From Lineus longissimus (taxonomy: Eukaryota > Nemertea > Pilidiophora > Heteronemertea > Lineidae): a DNA stretch of 64,000 bases. The stretch lies in NCBI RefSeq assembly GCF_910592395.1, contig NC_088326.1:8001001-8065000 (forward strand), given 5' to 3'. The position numbers were made by a program, and so were the translations under genes. The notes below the pieces were generated by a model that saw only the letters and a program-made list of their open reading frames with translations, had not been told where the DNA came from and made no database searches. Below are positions 32,831 through 43,724 of this stretch, in pieces. Position 1 is the stretch's first letter, and every line of letters starts with the position of its first letter.

Positions 32831-33290
32831 CAATATCTTGGTGTTATATCAATATGACTTTATTCGACTTCTCCGTTATTTGGGTGTTACATCAAAGTGT
32901 CCCAGATGTGATAGATTTGACTCCTCTATACTCTTGAAATCTCGGATATAAATGTGACTGTGAAGTCTGAGGTTTTATCGACTCCTCCAATATCTTGGTG
33001 TTATATCAATATGACTTTATTCGACTTCTCCGTTATTTGGGTGTTACATCAAAGTGTCCCAGATGTGATAGATTTGACTCCTCTATACTCTTGAAATCTC
33101 GGATATAAATGTGACTGTGAAGTCTGAGGTTTTATCGACTCCTCCAATATCTTGGTGTTATATCAATATGACTTTATTCGACTTCTCCGTTATTTGGGTG
33201 TTACATCAAAGTGTCCCAGATGTGATAGATTTGACTCCTCTATACTCTTGAAATCTCGGATATAAATGTGCCTTGGAGTCAAAGTACACA
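32800..33290. repeat. 157-bp tandem repeat, about three copies
   Basis: GACTTTATTCGACTTCTCCG starts at 32856, 33013 and 33170, an exact 157-bp spacing, and the copies are nearly identical through ATACTCTTGAAATCTCGG. Such identity points to recent amplification of a compound unit that contains the 60-bp motif. Confidence 0.85.
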
Positions 33291-33319
33291 CTGCTGTATG
33301 TAAGCAATGTATGTTGTAA

Positions 33320-33880
33320 ACAAGTTATTGTTGATCGAGTTGACCGACTAAGATATTTTTGTATTAGATGTAACTATAGTTTAGATAAAATGCAACTATA
33401 ATGTAAATGCTGTAAATATATTACTGTGGATCGAGTTGACCGACTCAGATATTTTTGTATTAGATGTAACTATAGTTTAGATAAAATGCAACTATAATGT
33501 AAATGCTGTAAATATGTTACTGTGGATCGAGTTGACCATCTCAGATATTTTTGTATTCTATGCAACTGTTATGTAAATGCTGTAAATATGCTAAAATTGA
33601 CCGACTCAGATATTTTTGGATTAGATGTAACTATAGTTTAAATGCTATTAATATGTTTTTGATGATCGAGTTGATGAACAATATATATTTAGTATAAGAT
33701 GCAGCTATCAAGTATTTAAATGCTGTAAATATGTTACTGTGGATCAAGTTGACCAACTCAGAATTTTTGTATTCGATACATCTGTTGTAAATATGTGAAA
33801 GTTGACCGACTCAGATGTTCTTGTATAAGATGTGCACTATAATGGAAATGCTGTAAATAAGTATGTTATTATGGGTCGAG
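33320..33880. repeat. ~96-bp tandem repeat, about five degenerate copies
   Basis: GATCGAGTTGACCGACTCAG followed by ATATTTTTGTATTAGATG and AATGCTGTAAATATGTTACT recurs near 33332, 33429, 33524, 33595, 33665, 33740 and 33800, the later ones shortened. AT-rich and non-coding. Confidence 0.8.
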
Positions 33881-34079
33881 TCTAGAAAGATTTCCCTCGG
33901 GTGCTACATACTATAATGTTAAATATTGTGTTGAATTTTTGTCATATAAGCACACTATTTTAGTGATAATGTGCCATTCAACACCAATTGCGTCCGGTTA
34001 TCTGGTTGGTCTTGTCAGGGGTTGACCCGAAGTACCTATTAGTATGTGCGATAGCACCAACAGAATATGTATGTGTTTG

Positions 34080-34304
34080 TTTTGCGGACTCCAGCTTGAT
34101 ATTGTCGGAGCGAATTCAAAGACTGGACAACATGGGTTCCTTTTGCGGAGTCACTTTATTTATTCATACTACACATAAGCAAGCATGTATACTACACATA
34201 AGCAAGCATGTATACTACAAGTTACAAACTTAGTATAGGTGGCAGCACCAATCAAGTCAGCTATAGTTTGTTCCGAAATAAGAACCACACTAAAGTCTAC
34301 AACA
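34080..34304 (-). repeat. 3' LTR of the BEL/Pao element
   Basis: 225 bp; read on minus it starts TGTTGTAGAC and ends at GGAGTCCGCAAAA. It contains a 21-bp direct repeat (two adjacent copies of ACTACACATAAGCAAGCATGT). Confidence 0.85.
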
Positions 34305-34318
34305 TTCTCCCCCATTGG
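34305..34318 (-). promoter_or_regulatory. Polypurine tract of the BEL/Pao element
   Basis: On minus, AATGGGGGAGAA directly precedes the TGTTGTAG start of the 3' LTR. Confidence 0.7.
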
Positions 34319-35226
34319 AGGATCCAATACTTTCATCTTTGCTTAATATACATTTATGGCACTCTTTGCAAGGATAATATAAATTTCAGTATTGACGGAC
34401 ATTACTAATTAACATTTAAACACTTAAACAACTAAACTAAACACTTAACTTTAACTCAAAAAATTTCTGAATTACTGAACTTAGCTTAACTTCTGATTTG
34501 TCATTGTCAAATGCAATGTCAATCCGGACTTATCCAGTACATCTTACTTCACTTATTCTTTTGATTCTGTCCTTACAACTGTTGGGAGAGCTATGCTTGT
34601 TTCACTTATACATCTTGTGCCATTACACATGGACTTATTTACTTCGGTAACACATACCTTTTAACATATTTGATGAAGTCTACATGTTTCTTCTGTTCAT
34701 CAATCAAAGATAGTGTACTTTTTTTTTTTACATTTCCTAATTTTACACACAATTATACTTCTATGGTTGTCTGAGAGACAAACGCCCAATATCTTATACT
34801 ACAATGGAACTACTATTTCTTTAAAACATTGCAGTGTACTTAAATCTTCATACTGTTTTAAACAACTTTTTCCAGATTTTATACACACCAACATATGACA
34901 TCAACATTACCTACAGATAACATACTTACAGACAACTAAAATTCACAAACAGTGTAAACCAATTTGAACAAACACAGTGTAAACTTTTTTTGTATTTTGT
35001 ACCGATTACTCAGACTAACAAATTTCATCACACATTTAACCTGAAGCCCAATTCACAGTCATGAAAGTTTATCACACAGCGACACAAATAGTTCTTTTAT
35101 CACAGTACATGTGGATTATAACGGATCTCATAGACACATCTTTAGAGTAAATCACCCATGTCTACACATCCAATCTCTTTTTGGGTTTGATCACTCTCCC
35201 CAGACGTGTCTTCACAGCCTTGTCTT
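34319..35226 (-). other. 3' untranslated region of the BEL/Pao element
   Basis: Lies between the pol stop codon and the polypurine tract. AT-rich, with no further reading frame. Confidence 0.6.
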
Positions 35227-37560
35227 TTAGTTGGTTACTGGTATTATGAGTGCTCTGTGCACCAGTTGCTGTGTCAGTTTTCCCTGCCTTACCCTGACCT
35301 GTAGTAGAATGAACTGATGGAGCAGTCTTTTTTGAACTACCGCTAATGGGGTAATGTTTTTACTGTCTCCATCTTGTTCAGCCTGTACATGCACTTCAAG
35401 ATCATGCAGTCTCTGTACTGACCTCACAACAGTACCACCTTTGGTTTTCAACTCAACACTTCTGACCAAACCATCTCTTCCTGGGAAGAGTTTAGTGACC
35501 ACTCCAATAGGCCACTGCATCCTAGGGGTGTTGTCTTCCTTAATCAGAACCATATGACCTATGTCTAAACTACCTTTTGCCTGATGTTTGTTGACAGTCG
35601 GTGGGAGATTGCGCACATAATCTTTGGACCAAACTGACCAAAACAGGTCAATTTGTCTCTGACGTATCAATTGACTTTCAGTGAGAATTTCCTGAGAGAT
35701 GACCCTTTCATCCTCAGACACAGCAGTTTGGTAGCTAGTGTGTTTGCCCAACAGAAAATGAGATGGAGTCAGAGGTCTGATACCATCTACTTGATCACCC
35801 ACGAAAGTCAGAGGTCTGTCATTGATACATGCCTCAATCTCACATAGACTGGTTTCTAGTTCTGTCCTGGTTATACATCGGTTACCAACTGTTTTCTTCA
35901 ATGCCTTTTTTACAGATTGGACGAGACGTTCCCACCATCCTCCCCACCAGGGAGAACGCGGAACAATGTACTTCCACTTGATACCACTGGAACCTGATAA
36001 CTTGGCTAACATTTTTTCAGTGGCTTTGAAAGTTTTAGCATTGTCTGAGTAGAGGATAGTGGGACATCCACGTCGAGACATGAATCTTCTCAAAGCTAAC
36101 ACACAGTCATCACGACTTAATGATGCTGTCAACTCAAGATGTATCGCTCTAACCACTCCACATGTAAATAACAGTATGTAAAACTTGTGACCTGGAAAGT
36201 CTACACAATACACCGGCCCAGCAAAATCTAGGCCCGTCACTGAGAAAACAGGGGCTTCATGTACCCTCAATTCTGGTAAAGGGGCAGCAACTTGGTTGCA
36301 AGCTAATGCATCTACTCTTTGACACCTAACACAAGATCTTTTGACCGCTTTGGCCAAATGTCTGAGTCCTATAACCCAGTAGTTGTCTCTGATGGTCGTA
36401 ATCATGGCCTCTACACCCGCATGTTTTGCCCTGAAATGTTCAGACCTGATAAGAAGTGTGGCAAACCTGCCCTTGGGCACGATGACTGGATGTTTTTCAG
36501 CATATGTCAGCTGAGAGTTTTCTAACCTACCACCAATCCTTACTAACCCATCTTTTCCAATGGCTGGATTTAACTTTAACAATGGTGATGATTTTCCTAC
36601 AGACTTTCCCTGTTTCAGGGCTTCAATCTCAGCACTATATGCCACACTCTGCACGTGTTTCAACAAAATCTGTTTTGCCGTTGCATACTCTTGTAAGGAC
36701 AATTTTCCAGAGACATGTTGCTTTGTTTTATCCATGTTTTGGAGTACTCTCACGACCCAAGCTGTGATTCTAATTGCTTTCTCAAGTGTACCCCATCTCT
36801 CAACTTTGAGAACATCTTCTGGCAACCACACTCTAGCTACATTTACAATGGCCACAGTTTCTGGCTGAAGGAACCGCTCTACCTGATCAAACATCACTTT
36901 GTCTTTGCCCAGTACTAATGATCCAGCTAGCCAACTAGGTCCCGACAACCACTGTTTGGAGGAGACCAATTCTCCTGCAAGAACACCTCTAGTCATGATA
37001 TCTGCTGGGTTCCCTCTACCAGGGCAGTGAGACCACTGTTCAACATCTGTCAGTTCTTGAATTTCAAGAACTCGGTTAGCAACGAAAGTTTTCCAACGAG
37101 AATGTTTACCTTTAATCCAACCTAGAGCTACAGTAGAGTCTGTCCAATACCTACACATTGTGTCAGATGGAAGTTTCAAGGCTTTCAGCACGAAGCTGAC
37201 CACACGAGCACACAACAGAGCACCAAGCAATTCTAATCTTGGGAGTGAAACCTTTTTTACTGGTGTAACTCTAACCCTGGATGTGACTAGTGAAACCTCA
37301 TAGCTGCCATCTGAACAGGGAATGCGCAGGTATACCACAGCTCCGTAACCTTGTTCTGAGGCATCACCAAACCCATGAACCTCAACTCCAGTCAAATTTG
37401 ACCACAATGACAAGCCGTAGCGTCTTGGAATTCTCCACTGTTGTACCTCAGTCAAACCTTGCACCCATCTCATAAACCTATCATGAAGTGGGGCTGGAAC
37501 ATTGTCATCCCAATCCAGTTTCAACAACCATATTTCTTGCAACAAATTTTTGAGATACAT
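35227..37560 (-). CDS. pol: BEL/Pao pol, RNase H and integrase part (after in-frame stop)
   Basis: This 777-codon frame continues the upstream frame in register after TAG 37573-37575; the first Met at 37560 is not a true start. Order: RNase H segment (VHGFGDASEQGYGAVVYLR, then TDSTVALGWIKG), integrase zinc region (HFRAKHAGVEAM, then CVRCQR), integrase core with the D, D, E residues in TGLDFAGPVY, TILYSDNAKTF and WWGGWWERLVQSVKK, and a C-terminal DUF5641-type domain (DLFWSVWSKDYV to QRLHDLEV). All catalytic residues look intact. The tail after RLHDLEV is low in conservation. Confidence 0.9.
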   Translation of the reverse strand: MYLKNLLQEIWLLKLDWDDNVPAPLHDRFMRWVQGLTEVQQWRIPRRYGLSLWSNLTGVEVHGFGDASEQGYGAVVYLRIPCSDGSYEVSLVTSRVRVTPVKKVSLPRLELLGALLCARVVSFVLKALKLPSDTMCRYWTDSTVALGWIKGKHSRWKTFVANRVLEIQELTDVEQWSHCPGRGNPADIMTRGVLAGELVSSKQWLSGPSWLAGSLVLGKDKVMFDQVERFLQPETVAIVNVARVWLPEDVLKVERWGTLEKAIRITAWVVRVLQNMDKTKQHVSGKLSLQEYATAKQILLKHVQSVAYSAEIEALKQGKSVGKSSPLLKLNPAIGKDGLVRIGGRLENSQLTYAEKHPVIVPKGRFATLLIRSEHFRAKHAGVEAMITTIRDNYWVIGLRHLAKAVKRSCVRCQRVDALACNQVAAPLPELRVHEAPVFSVTGLDFAGPVYCVDFPGHKFYILLFTCGVVRAIHLELTASLSRDDCVLALRRFMSRRGCPTILYSDNAKTFKATEKMLAKLSGSSGIKWKYIVPRSPWWGGWWERLVQSVKKALKKTVGNRCITRTELETSLCEIEACINDRPLTFVGDQVDGIRPLTPSHFLLGKHTSYQTAVSEDERVISQEILTESQLIRQRQIDLFWSVWSKDYVRNLPPTVNKHQAKGSLDIGHMVLIKEDNTPRMQWPIGVVTKLFPGRDGLVRSVELKTKGGTVVRSVQRLHDLEVHVQAEQDGDSKNITPLAVVQKRLLHQFILLQVRVRQGKLTQQLVHRALIIPVTN

Positions 37561-37572
37561 GATGTAGGGTGA

Positions 37573-40500
37573 CTAGAAACCAAACGGGTCAAACAACCTC
37601 GCTATGAAGCTCAAAACAACTCTTTTGGTTGTGACAATCTGTGTAGGGATGTCAACTCCATCAAATGCAAAACAGTCTTCTGTTTTCAACCACTTCAGCC
37701 CAAGTATCTTTGTTGATACAGTACCAGAGTGAGAATCAAACTCGTGTATGAACATGTATTTGATTACCTCATTGTTAGAGTTGCACTTTGCCAATGACAG
37801 ACTACCTTCTTTTAGAATCTTTTGACCATTACGAAACAACTCACAAGTCTCATCTTCATAATCAGCCCCAGTGATCCAATCATCAACATACAAATTTTCC
37901 TTCAGTTCCTCGACAGCAGTAGAGGTTTCAGAATCAGAGTACTGAGACAGATGGTGGCGGATGGTGGCATTTAAGAGAAATGGACTGGCTGTATTGCCAA
38001 ATGGGACACGCAAGAATTTCATCACCCTATCTTTCCCATCTTTTGTCCACATGAAGCGATGGACATCCTGATCTTCCTTGTTGACGGCAATCTGTAGGAA
38101 AGCTTTGGTGATGTCACTGGTCATCGCCACCCGCCATCGTCTGAATCTGATTAGAATGTCTAATAGACCTGGCAACAAGTTGGGTCCTGACTCAATGCAA
38201 TCATTCAGTGACACTCCGTTAGCCCCCTTAGCTGAGGCGTCAAACACAGGTCGAATTTTGGTAGTCAACTTTGACTCTTTTATGACTGGGAAATGGGGTA
38301 GATAAAATACGGGGCGCTCATCATTTGGTACAATTTCTGTCTGAGGTACTTCCTGAACGATTCCAAGAGTCTCTAGTTCGACCAAGGCTTCATCATACCG
38401 ACCCCTTAACACTGGGTTCTTAGAGAGTTTACAGTTTAAACTTTGTAACCGGCCTTCTGCCAAATTTCTATTATTCAACAGCGATGGCTTAGCACCTTCT
38501 TTCCATGGAAGTCTAACTACATACCTATCATCTTTGAACTCAACCGTTTCAGTGAATTGTTTCATGATTATCATATCTGTTCCAAGACTCGACTCTCCGT
38601 TATCGGTCATACCAATGGACTCTAGGTCCCAAAACTTGGAGAGCGTCGCGTCTGGAATATCTGACAAATTCAGTAAATTATGACTAACACTAACATGACT
38701 GACTATAGCAGTTGACTGGCTTGGTGTCTCACTCAGACCATTTGAGTAAGACCCAGACAATACCCACCCAAAGATGGTGTCTTGAGCTACAAGACCAGTG
38801 GTGACCTGTATGAAACCCTGTTTAACAAATTTCCAATACATGTCAAGGCCAATCAAGATGTCAACTGTGACTTTTTTATCCGTGTCGTAGTCATCTGCTA
38901 TGTTCAGATGACCAAGTGATTTCAATAAGTGGTTTGGTACCCTTGGTCGTTCCATAGGTGGACTAATCGCTTTCACTTTGACAACATTAAGTGATCTTGT
39001 GACACCGTCATTTGCCTGCATATCCAGGCTGTGTACATTATGTACCTTACTGGCTGATGAAGAACTTGCACCAAAGGCTGCAAAGGACATGTTTTTGGCA
39101 GTCACCCACTTAGGACCGATTTTCTCCACAAAATCAGAACAAACACATGAGGTATCAGACCCAGAGTCGAACATTACAGTTGCTTCAGCTGAACCCCTCT
39201 CGCCTTTAACGAGGACGCGGGCAACCTGGGGTACAGTCAAAACCCCCTCGGTAGAACAGGACACACCTACATGCGATGTGACCGGTTTCATGGAGTTCCG
39301 ATCTGCAGCCCCAGACTGACCTGAATTGGAGGGATTCTTCTGAGCAGCTCTCCTACTCGGATCACACATAAGTTCATTGTGCCTGCCTTTGCAAGCCCTA
39401 CATCTGGCCATGCAACCTTTTGCCAGGTGACCTCTCAAAAGGCAGCGAAAACAAGCTCCACTGTCCTTGATCAACTTGTGGCGTTCACTAAGCGATATTT
39501 TCTTCACATCCCAGCATTTATCAGACGGATGTTTTTTGGAACAAAACACACAGTTGTTACTGTCACTATTCGAATTCTCCCCACTGCTGAACATTGCTGA
39601 GGCAGTAGGAACTCGTTGCTTAACTATCTGCTTGCTCAACGAAGGCGATGCACATGCACTCGGTTGTGCTGATAAATTCATGTCTTTGAATGTCTCTGCT
39701 CGTTCACGACGTTGAATTTCCAATTTAAGAAATTCCAAAAGACCAATCAAGTTGCTCTCTTTCCCAGCACCATTTCGAGCCCACTCCATTCTGATATCAT
39801 TGGGCAGTCTAGACAAGATGAGTGGCGTGAGAAACAGACCATACGTTCCCCCATTGACACCGAGGGACTCCAAATTTCTAACATGTGTCTGTATTGTGTC
39901 CTGTAGGGACCACAAACCTCGAACAGTCGGAGACGGTAGCGAAACATTCAGCAAGGCTTGGATATGGGAAAATATCAGTCGATCCCTATTGCCAAATCGC
40001 TCCCTCAGGAGCTCGATAGCAGCACTATAGTTATCTTTTGTGATGCTCAGACCTGTCACCACTGACTTCGCCTCCCCCTCTAGGAGAGAGGTCAGGTATG
40101 CGAATTTTGTTACGACAGGAATGTCTCTATTGTCATGTACTATTGTCACAAACTTTTCATAGAATGCCTGCCATTCTGTCAGCACTCCAGAGAAACGTGG
40201 TAGTTCCAACTTAGGTAGCTTTGCCTGACAGGAACTCACAGTTTTAACTACTTTTGTACTCGCACCAACACTAGGACTCAACGGCTCCTTTTTATGCACG
40301 TGTGCTTCTAAAAGTTCCTGTGCTGTACGGTACGACTTCTTAACTGCGTCCCGCCACGCACCGTGCGAATCGATCTCAGCTGCCAATTCTTTTTCATCTA
40401 ATTCACACTCTATTTCTGTTTGAATATTGTCCACTTTTCTTAAAAACTGCTCAAACTCTTTCATGTCCTCCTTTAATCTGCACAGGTTTACTGGTACCTC

Positions 40501-40623
40501 ACTCAAAGTTTGGTCAATCGCCATCTTGGTTCGGGTGCACCAGCCTTTACATGCCGATTTAGACTTTTTCAATCTCTTTATACTGTCCTCATCCGGCATC
40601 TTCAGTTTTAAAATGTGACTCAA
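37573..40623 (-). CDS. gag-pol: BEL/Pao gag, protease and reverse transcriptase part
   Basis: This 1016-codon frame starts MSHILKLKMPDEDS. Around residues 140-300 is the DUF1759-type capsid region (LPRFSGVLTEWQAFYEKF). Two or three CCHC-like knuckles lie at 358-420 (CVFCSKKHPSDKC, CFRCLLRGHLAKGC). The aspartic protease motif ATVMFDSGSDTSC is at about 481-493. Reverse transcriptase follows (IRPVFDASAKGANGVSLND, MTSDITKAFLQIAV, ENLYVDDWITGA with the YVDD box). It ends FIARLFDPFGF then TAG, where relatives normally continue into SP and the RNase H linker, as does the next frame here. Read-through or a point mutation is needed for the downstream enzymes. Confidence 0.9.
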   Translation of the reverse strand: MSHILKLKMPDEDSIKRLKKSKSACKGWCTRTKMAIDQTLSEVPVNLCRLKEDMKEFEQFLRKVDNIQTEIECELDEKELAAEIDSHGAWRDAVKKSYRTAQELLEAHVHKKEPLSPSVGASTKVVKTVSSCQAKLPKLELPRFSGVLTEWQAFYEKFVTIVHDNRDIPVVTKFAYLTSLLEGEAKSVVTGLSITKDNYSAAIELLRERFGNRDRLIFSHIQALLNVSLPSPTVRGLWSLQDTIQTHVRNLESLGVNGGTYGLFLTPLILSRLPNDIRMEWARNGAGKESNLIGLLEFLKLEIQRRERAETFKDMNLSAQPSACASPSLSKQIVKQRVPTASAMFSSGENSNSDSNNCVFCSKKHPSDKCWDVKKISLSERHKLIKDSGACFRCLLRGHLAKGCMARCRACKGRHNELMCDPSRRAAQKNPSNSGQSGAADRNSMKPVTSHVGVSCSTEGVLTVPQVARVLVKGERGSAEATVMFDSGSDTSCVCSDFVEKIGPKWVTAKNMSFAAFGASSSSASKVHNVHSLDMQANDGVTRSLNVVKVKAISPPMERPRVPNHLLKSLGHLNIADDYDTDKKVTVDILIGLDMYWKFVKQGFIQVTTGLVAQDTIFGWVLSGSYSNGLSETPSQSTAIVSHVSVSHNLLNLSDIPDATLSKFWDLESIGMTDNGESSLGTDMIIMKQFTETVEFKDDRYVVRLPWKEGAKPSLLNNRNLAEGRLQSLNCKLSKNPVLRGRYDEALVELETLGIVQEVPQTEIVPNDERPVFYLPHFPVIKESKLTTKIRPVFDASAKGANGVSLNDCIESGPNLLPGLLDILIRFRRWRVAMTSDITKAFLQIAVNKEDQDVHRFMWTKDGKDRVMKFLRVPFGNTASPFLLNATIRHHLSQYSDSETSTAVEELKENLYVDDWITGADYEDETCELFRNGQKILKEGSLSLAKCNSNNEVIKYMFIHEFDSHSGTVSTKILGLKWLKTEDCFAFDGVDIPTQIVTTKRVVLSFIARLFDPFGF

Positions 40624-40697
40624 ATGGTTTACAATATACTTATCTAAAAGTCCTTTATGTTCAAGTTAAAATTTCGGCACCAATTTTGATCAGGGTT
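40624..40697 (-). promoter_or_regulatory. Leader of the BEL/Pao element next to gag
   Basis: On minus it contains ATTGGTGCCGAAATTTTAAC, which begins TGG as a primer-binding site should. A second TGG-starting candidate (TGGCAACACCCT) abuts the 5' LTR at 43495. The TIR insertion now separates the two; which one is used is undetermined. Confidence 0.45.
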
Positions 40698-41268
40698 CGC
40701 CAGTCTACCTCTCTGGCTGGGCACCACCTCCACAGCTAGGAACCTCTCTGACCAGGCGCCACGGATGCGCATGCTCCGTTTGGATCTATTCCGTTTCCGT
40801 TTTGATCACTTCCGGTAACGCAGGCGCATTGAAGTTGAGGAAAATATTAACTTAATATCGTATCCGTATTTCGCTTAGCTAATGCCTGAAATGCAGTGGC
40901 AGTGCCCAATCATGGCATAGTGATAGTAGTAAGGTGGATGCCCCATAGACATAGACAGTCATACTATGTACTGTAACGTAAATCATGAAATACAGGCCAC
41001 AGGCACAGCACAGGGCGTCTCCAAAAAAGGTAATCCTGACAGAACAGAAGGGGTCAATACTGATTTGATTGCATACTTTTAAATACGGGAAGCTGATTGC
41101 CTATACTGCAGCACAAGAGACCAACTTGTCACCGAGCAGTCCGAACCTGGAACCAGCTTCCAGAAGCAACAAGATCAGCTGAGACTGCCGAGGAGTTCCT
41201 GCCGAGTGCTCCAAGCCTCCCATCAGTAGACAACAAGCACGCCTTTTTTAATCAAGACTTTTTTTCAG

Positions 41269-42116
41269 ATTCAAAGTTTTATTTGTACAAGTATTCAATT
41301 GCATATAAAGGCCAGGGACACATACAATGCTTTTTTCACTTGGTGGTGCCTGGCTGTGGAGGTAACCTGCTCTCGACCATTTCAAGAGAAATGACTGAAA
41401 TGTTCTGTTATTAACACAGTTTACCCAATATTGAACAGATTCAAAGTTTTATTTGTTCAAGTAATCAAATGTATAAGGCCAGGGACACATACACTGCTTT
41501 TTTCACTTGGTGGTGCCTGGCTGTGGAGGTAACCTGCTCTCGACCATTTCAAGAGAAAAGACTATGAAATGTTCTGTTATTAACACAGTTTACCCAATAT
41601 TGAACAGACTCAAAGTTTTATTTATCCAAGTAATCAATTGTATAAGGCCAGGGACACATAGACTGCTTTTATAACTGGTGGTGCCTGACTGTGGAGGTAA
41701 CCTGCTCTCGACCATTTCAAGAGAAAAGACTATGAAATGTTCTGTTATTAACACAGTTTACCCAATATTGAACAGACTCAAAGTTTTATTTATCCAAGTA
41801 ATCAATTGTATAAGGCCAGGGACACATAGACTGCTTTTTCAACTTGATGGTGCCTGGCTGTGGAGGTAACCTGCTCTCGACCATTTCAAGTGAAATGACT
41901 ATGAAATGTTCTGTAATTAACACAGTTTACCCAATATTGAACAGATTCAAAGTTTTATTTATCCAAGTATTCAATTGTATGAGGCCAGGGACACATAGAC
42001 TGCTGTTTTCACTTGGTGGTGCCTGGCTGTGGAGGTAACCTGCTCTCGACCATTTCAAGTGAAATGACTATGAAATGTTCTGTAATTAACACAGTTTACC
42101 CAATATTGAACAGATT
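41269..42116. repeat. ~170-bp tandem repeat, five copies
   Basis: TTCAAAGTTTTATTTRT starts near 41269, 41441, 41608, 41777 and 41947 (one reads CTCAAAG). Each unit also has GGCCAGGGACACATA and GGTAACCTGCTCTCGACC. The segment CCTGGCTGTGGAGGT resembles part of the surrounding TIR, so the array may have grown from a TIR fragment. Confidence 0.85.
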
Positions 42117-42778
42117 GGGTTATTGATCAGTTTGGAAGAAACTTCTTTGAAATATTCAATATTGGGTGGATTGTGGTAATAACTTTATAGTCATTTTACT
42201 TTAAAAGTCAAGAGTGGTATTCATTGATTGTAGTCACAGTGTAAAATGTTCAATTCTCATCAGGAGGTTTTTATTAATAGATATGCGAATGTGTCCACTG
42301 AACAAAATTGTTGTAATTCAAATGATGTCTATTGATTGATTAATAAATACATCTTTAAAACTAAATCGTGTGGTCATTTCATTACTTGGACCCTTCAGCC
42401 TGGAAATTCTTCTTCTTTGTGTTCATTTCCATCTAACAGACTCTCCAGACTTACTAGTAATCAGAAGCGGAGTTGGTGTTCGTCAGCCGGTCAAGTCTCC
42501 CTCCTCAACGCTGCAAGCGTTGGGCATCTTCCAAGGATGTGCTGTACAGTCATTGGCTCGATCTGGGGGGTGTCGCTATCTCCTTACTCCTAGACAGAAG
42601 CCTGGAACAAGCTGGACATCGGGCAGCAAACCCAATATTAATGTGCTCAGAACACTTCTCAAGTAATTAGTGTTTCTAGTGATCTATAGCCTATACCTAA
42701 TACAATAGTGATGGTTTCGGGCAGGGCTAAGAGGAGGCTTAGAGTAACGAGACTAGTATATAGCAGGCCCGGGAAAGC

Positions 42779-42936
42779 AGGGGCGTAGGTAGCAGAGGGG
42801 GGGGGGCAAATGCCCCCTCCCCCCGAGGTCACCAAAATATGTGTTTTTGGCCAAAATATTTCATAAAGGGTCATTTTGTCCCCCAGAGAGCCTTTTGCCC
42901 CCCCCCCCGCCAGACCAAAAAGCTAGCTACGCCCCT
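42779..42936. mobile_element. Small MITE with C/G-rich ends
   Basis: Ends AGGGGCGTAGGTAGC and its near complement AGCTAGCTACGCCCCT form short TIRs. The interior has GTCACCAAAATATGTGTTTT and CATTTCATAAAG-like sequence and long G and C runs. A truncated relative lies at 58088. Confidence 0.65.
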
Positions 42937-43497
42937 GGCCCTGTAGGTGTATAGTATAATTTACTCTAAGTAAGGGCAGGGCAATAAGGAAAGGTGCTAT
43001 GCTGCATGTAGGCCCTATTATATTCTATAACAAAGAAACCCAACATATGATTTAAAGGTGCCAGTGTAATAGAATCAGATGCCCCCTGATATTAAATGCC
43101 CTCAACAATAGAACACCGGCACCATTCAATAGGACTCTAAAGAGGCCAAGACCCTTCATCCGAAGAAGAACAATACAGGCGGGCATCAGGAAAGGGAGGG
43201 CATTTGATTCTATCACAGCGGAACAATATATCTCCCTTTTCCCACAAGAACTAATATTCCTCACAAAGGAATTCTAGACTGGACTTAGATTCATGGGGAC
43301 CAGCATTTCTTTTACACCCGCACGCGGAGCATGAGCTGAGCTACTACTGCACGCCAACATATCAACCAACAGCACCGCCATTTCTTCAAACGGTTGGAAG
43401 TGATACTACTAGTCACGTGCGGTTCCTGGTCAGAGAGGTTCCTAGCTGTGGAGGTGGTGCCCAGCCAGAGAGGTAGGCTGGCGGAGGGTGTTGCCAA

Positions 43498-43724
43498 TTT
43501 TGCGGACTCCAGCTTGATATTGTCGGAGCGAATTCAAAGAGACTGGACAACATGGGTTCCTTTTGCCGAGTCACTTTATTTATTCATACTACACATAAGC
43601 AAGCATGTATACTACACATAAGCAAGCATGTATACTACAAGTTACAAACTAAGTATAGGTGGCAGCACCAATCAAGTCAGCTATAGTTTGTTCCGAAATA
43701 AGAACCACACTAAAGTCTACAACA
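43498..43724 (-). repeat. 5' LTR of the BEL/Pao element
   Basis: 227 bp, nearly identical to 34080-34304. On minus it starts TGTTGTAGAC at 43724 and presumably holds the promoter. Confidence 0.85.

Larger units (their letters stand above)
40698..43483. mobile_element. 2.8-kb TIR element inserted in the BEL/Pao leader
   Basis: Inverted repeats of 59 bp at 40698-40756 and 43425-43483 match at 58 positions (outer end CGCCAGTCTACCTCTCTGGC). AGGGT occurs at 40692-40696 and 43485-43489, one base outside each TIR, a plausible 5-bp target duplication. The interior has a 170-bp tandem array, a smaller MITE and no transposase. A short frame near 41097-41240 (RAVRTWNQLPEATRS) resembles the end of LINE reverse transcriptases but is too short to call. 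Confidence 0.8.
34080..43724 (-). mobile_element. BEL/Pao LTR retrotransposon with nested TIR element
   Basis: Direct LTRs at 34080-34304 and 43498-43724 bracket a gag-pol region on the minus strand. The LTRs differ by two substitutions and one 2-base indel, so insertion was recent. The polyprotein is complete apart from one TAG at 37573-37575. Its leader holds a separate 2.8-kb TIR element. No clear target duplication could be matched at the outer ends (GTTTG left, GTCTT right). Confidence 0.9.

Noticed and set aside
41097-41240. LINE reverse-transcriptase C-terminus (RTWNQLP motif)
   Set aside because: Only one short motif matches and nothing upstream continues it.
34080-43724. 5-bp target duplication for the BEL/Pao element
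   Set aside because: The bases outside the two LTRs (GTTTG and GTCTT) do not match.
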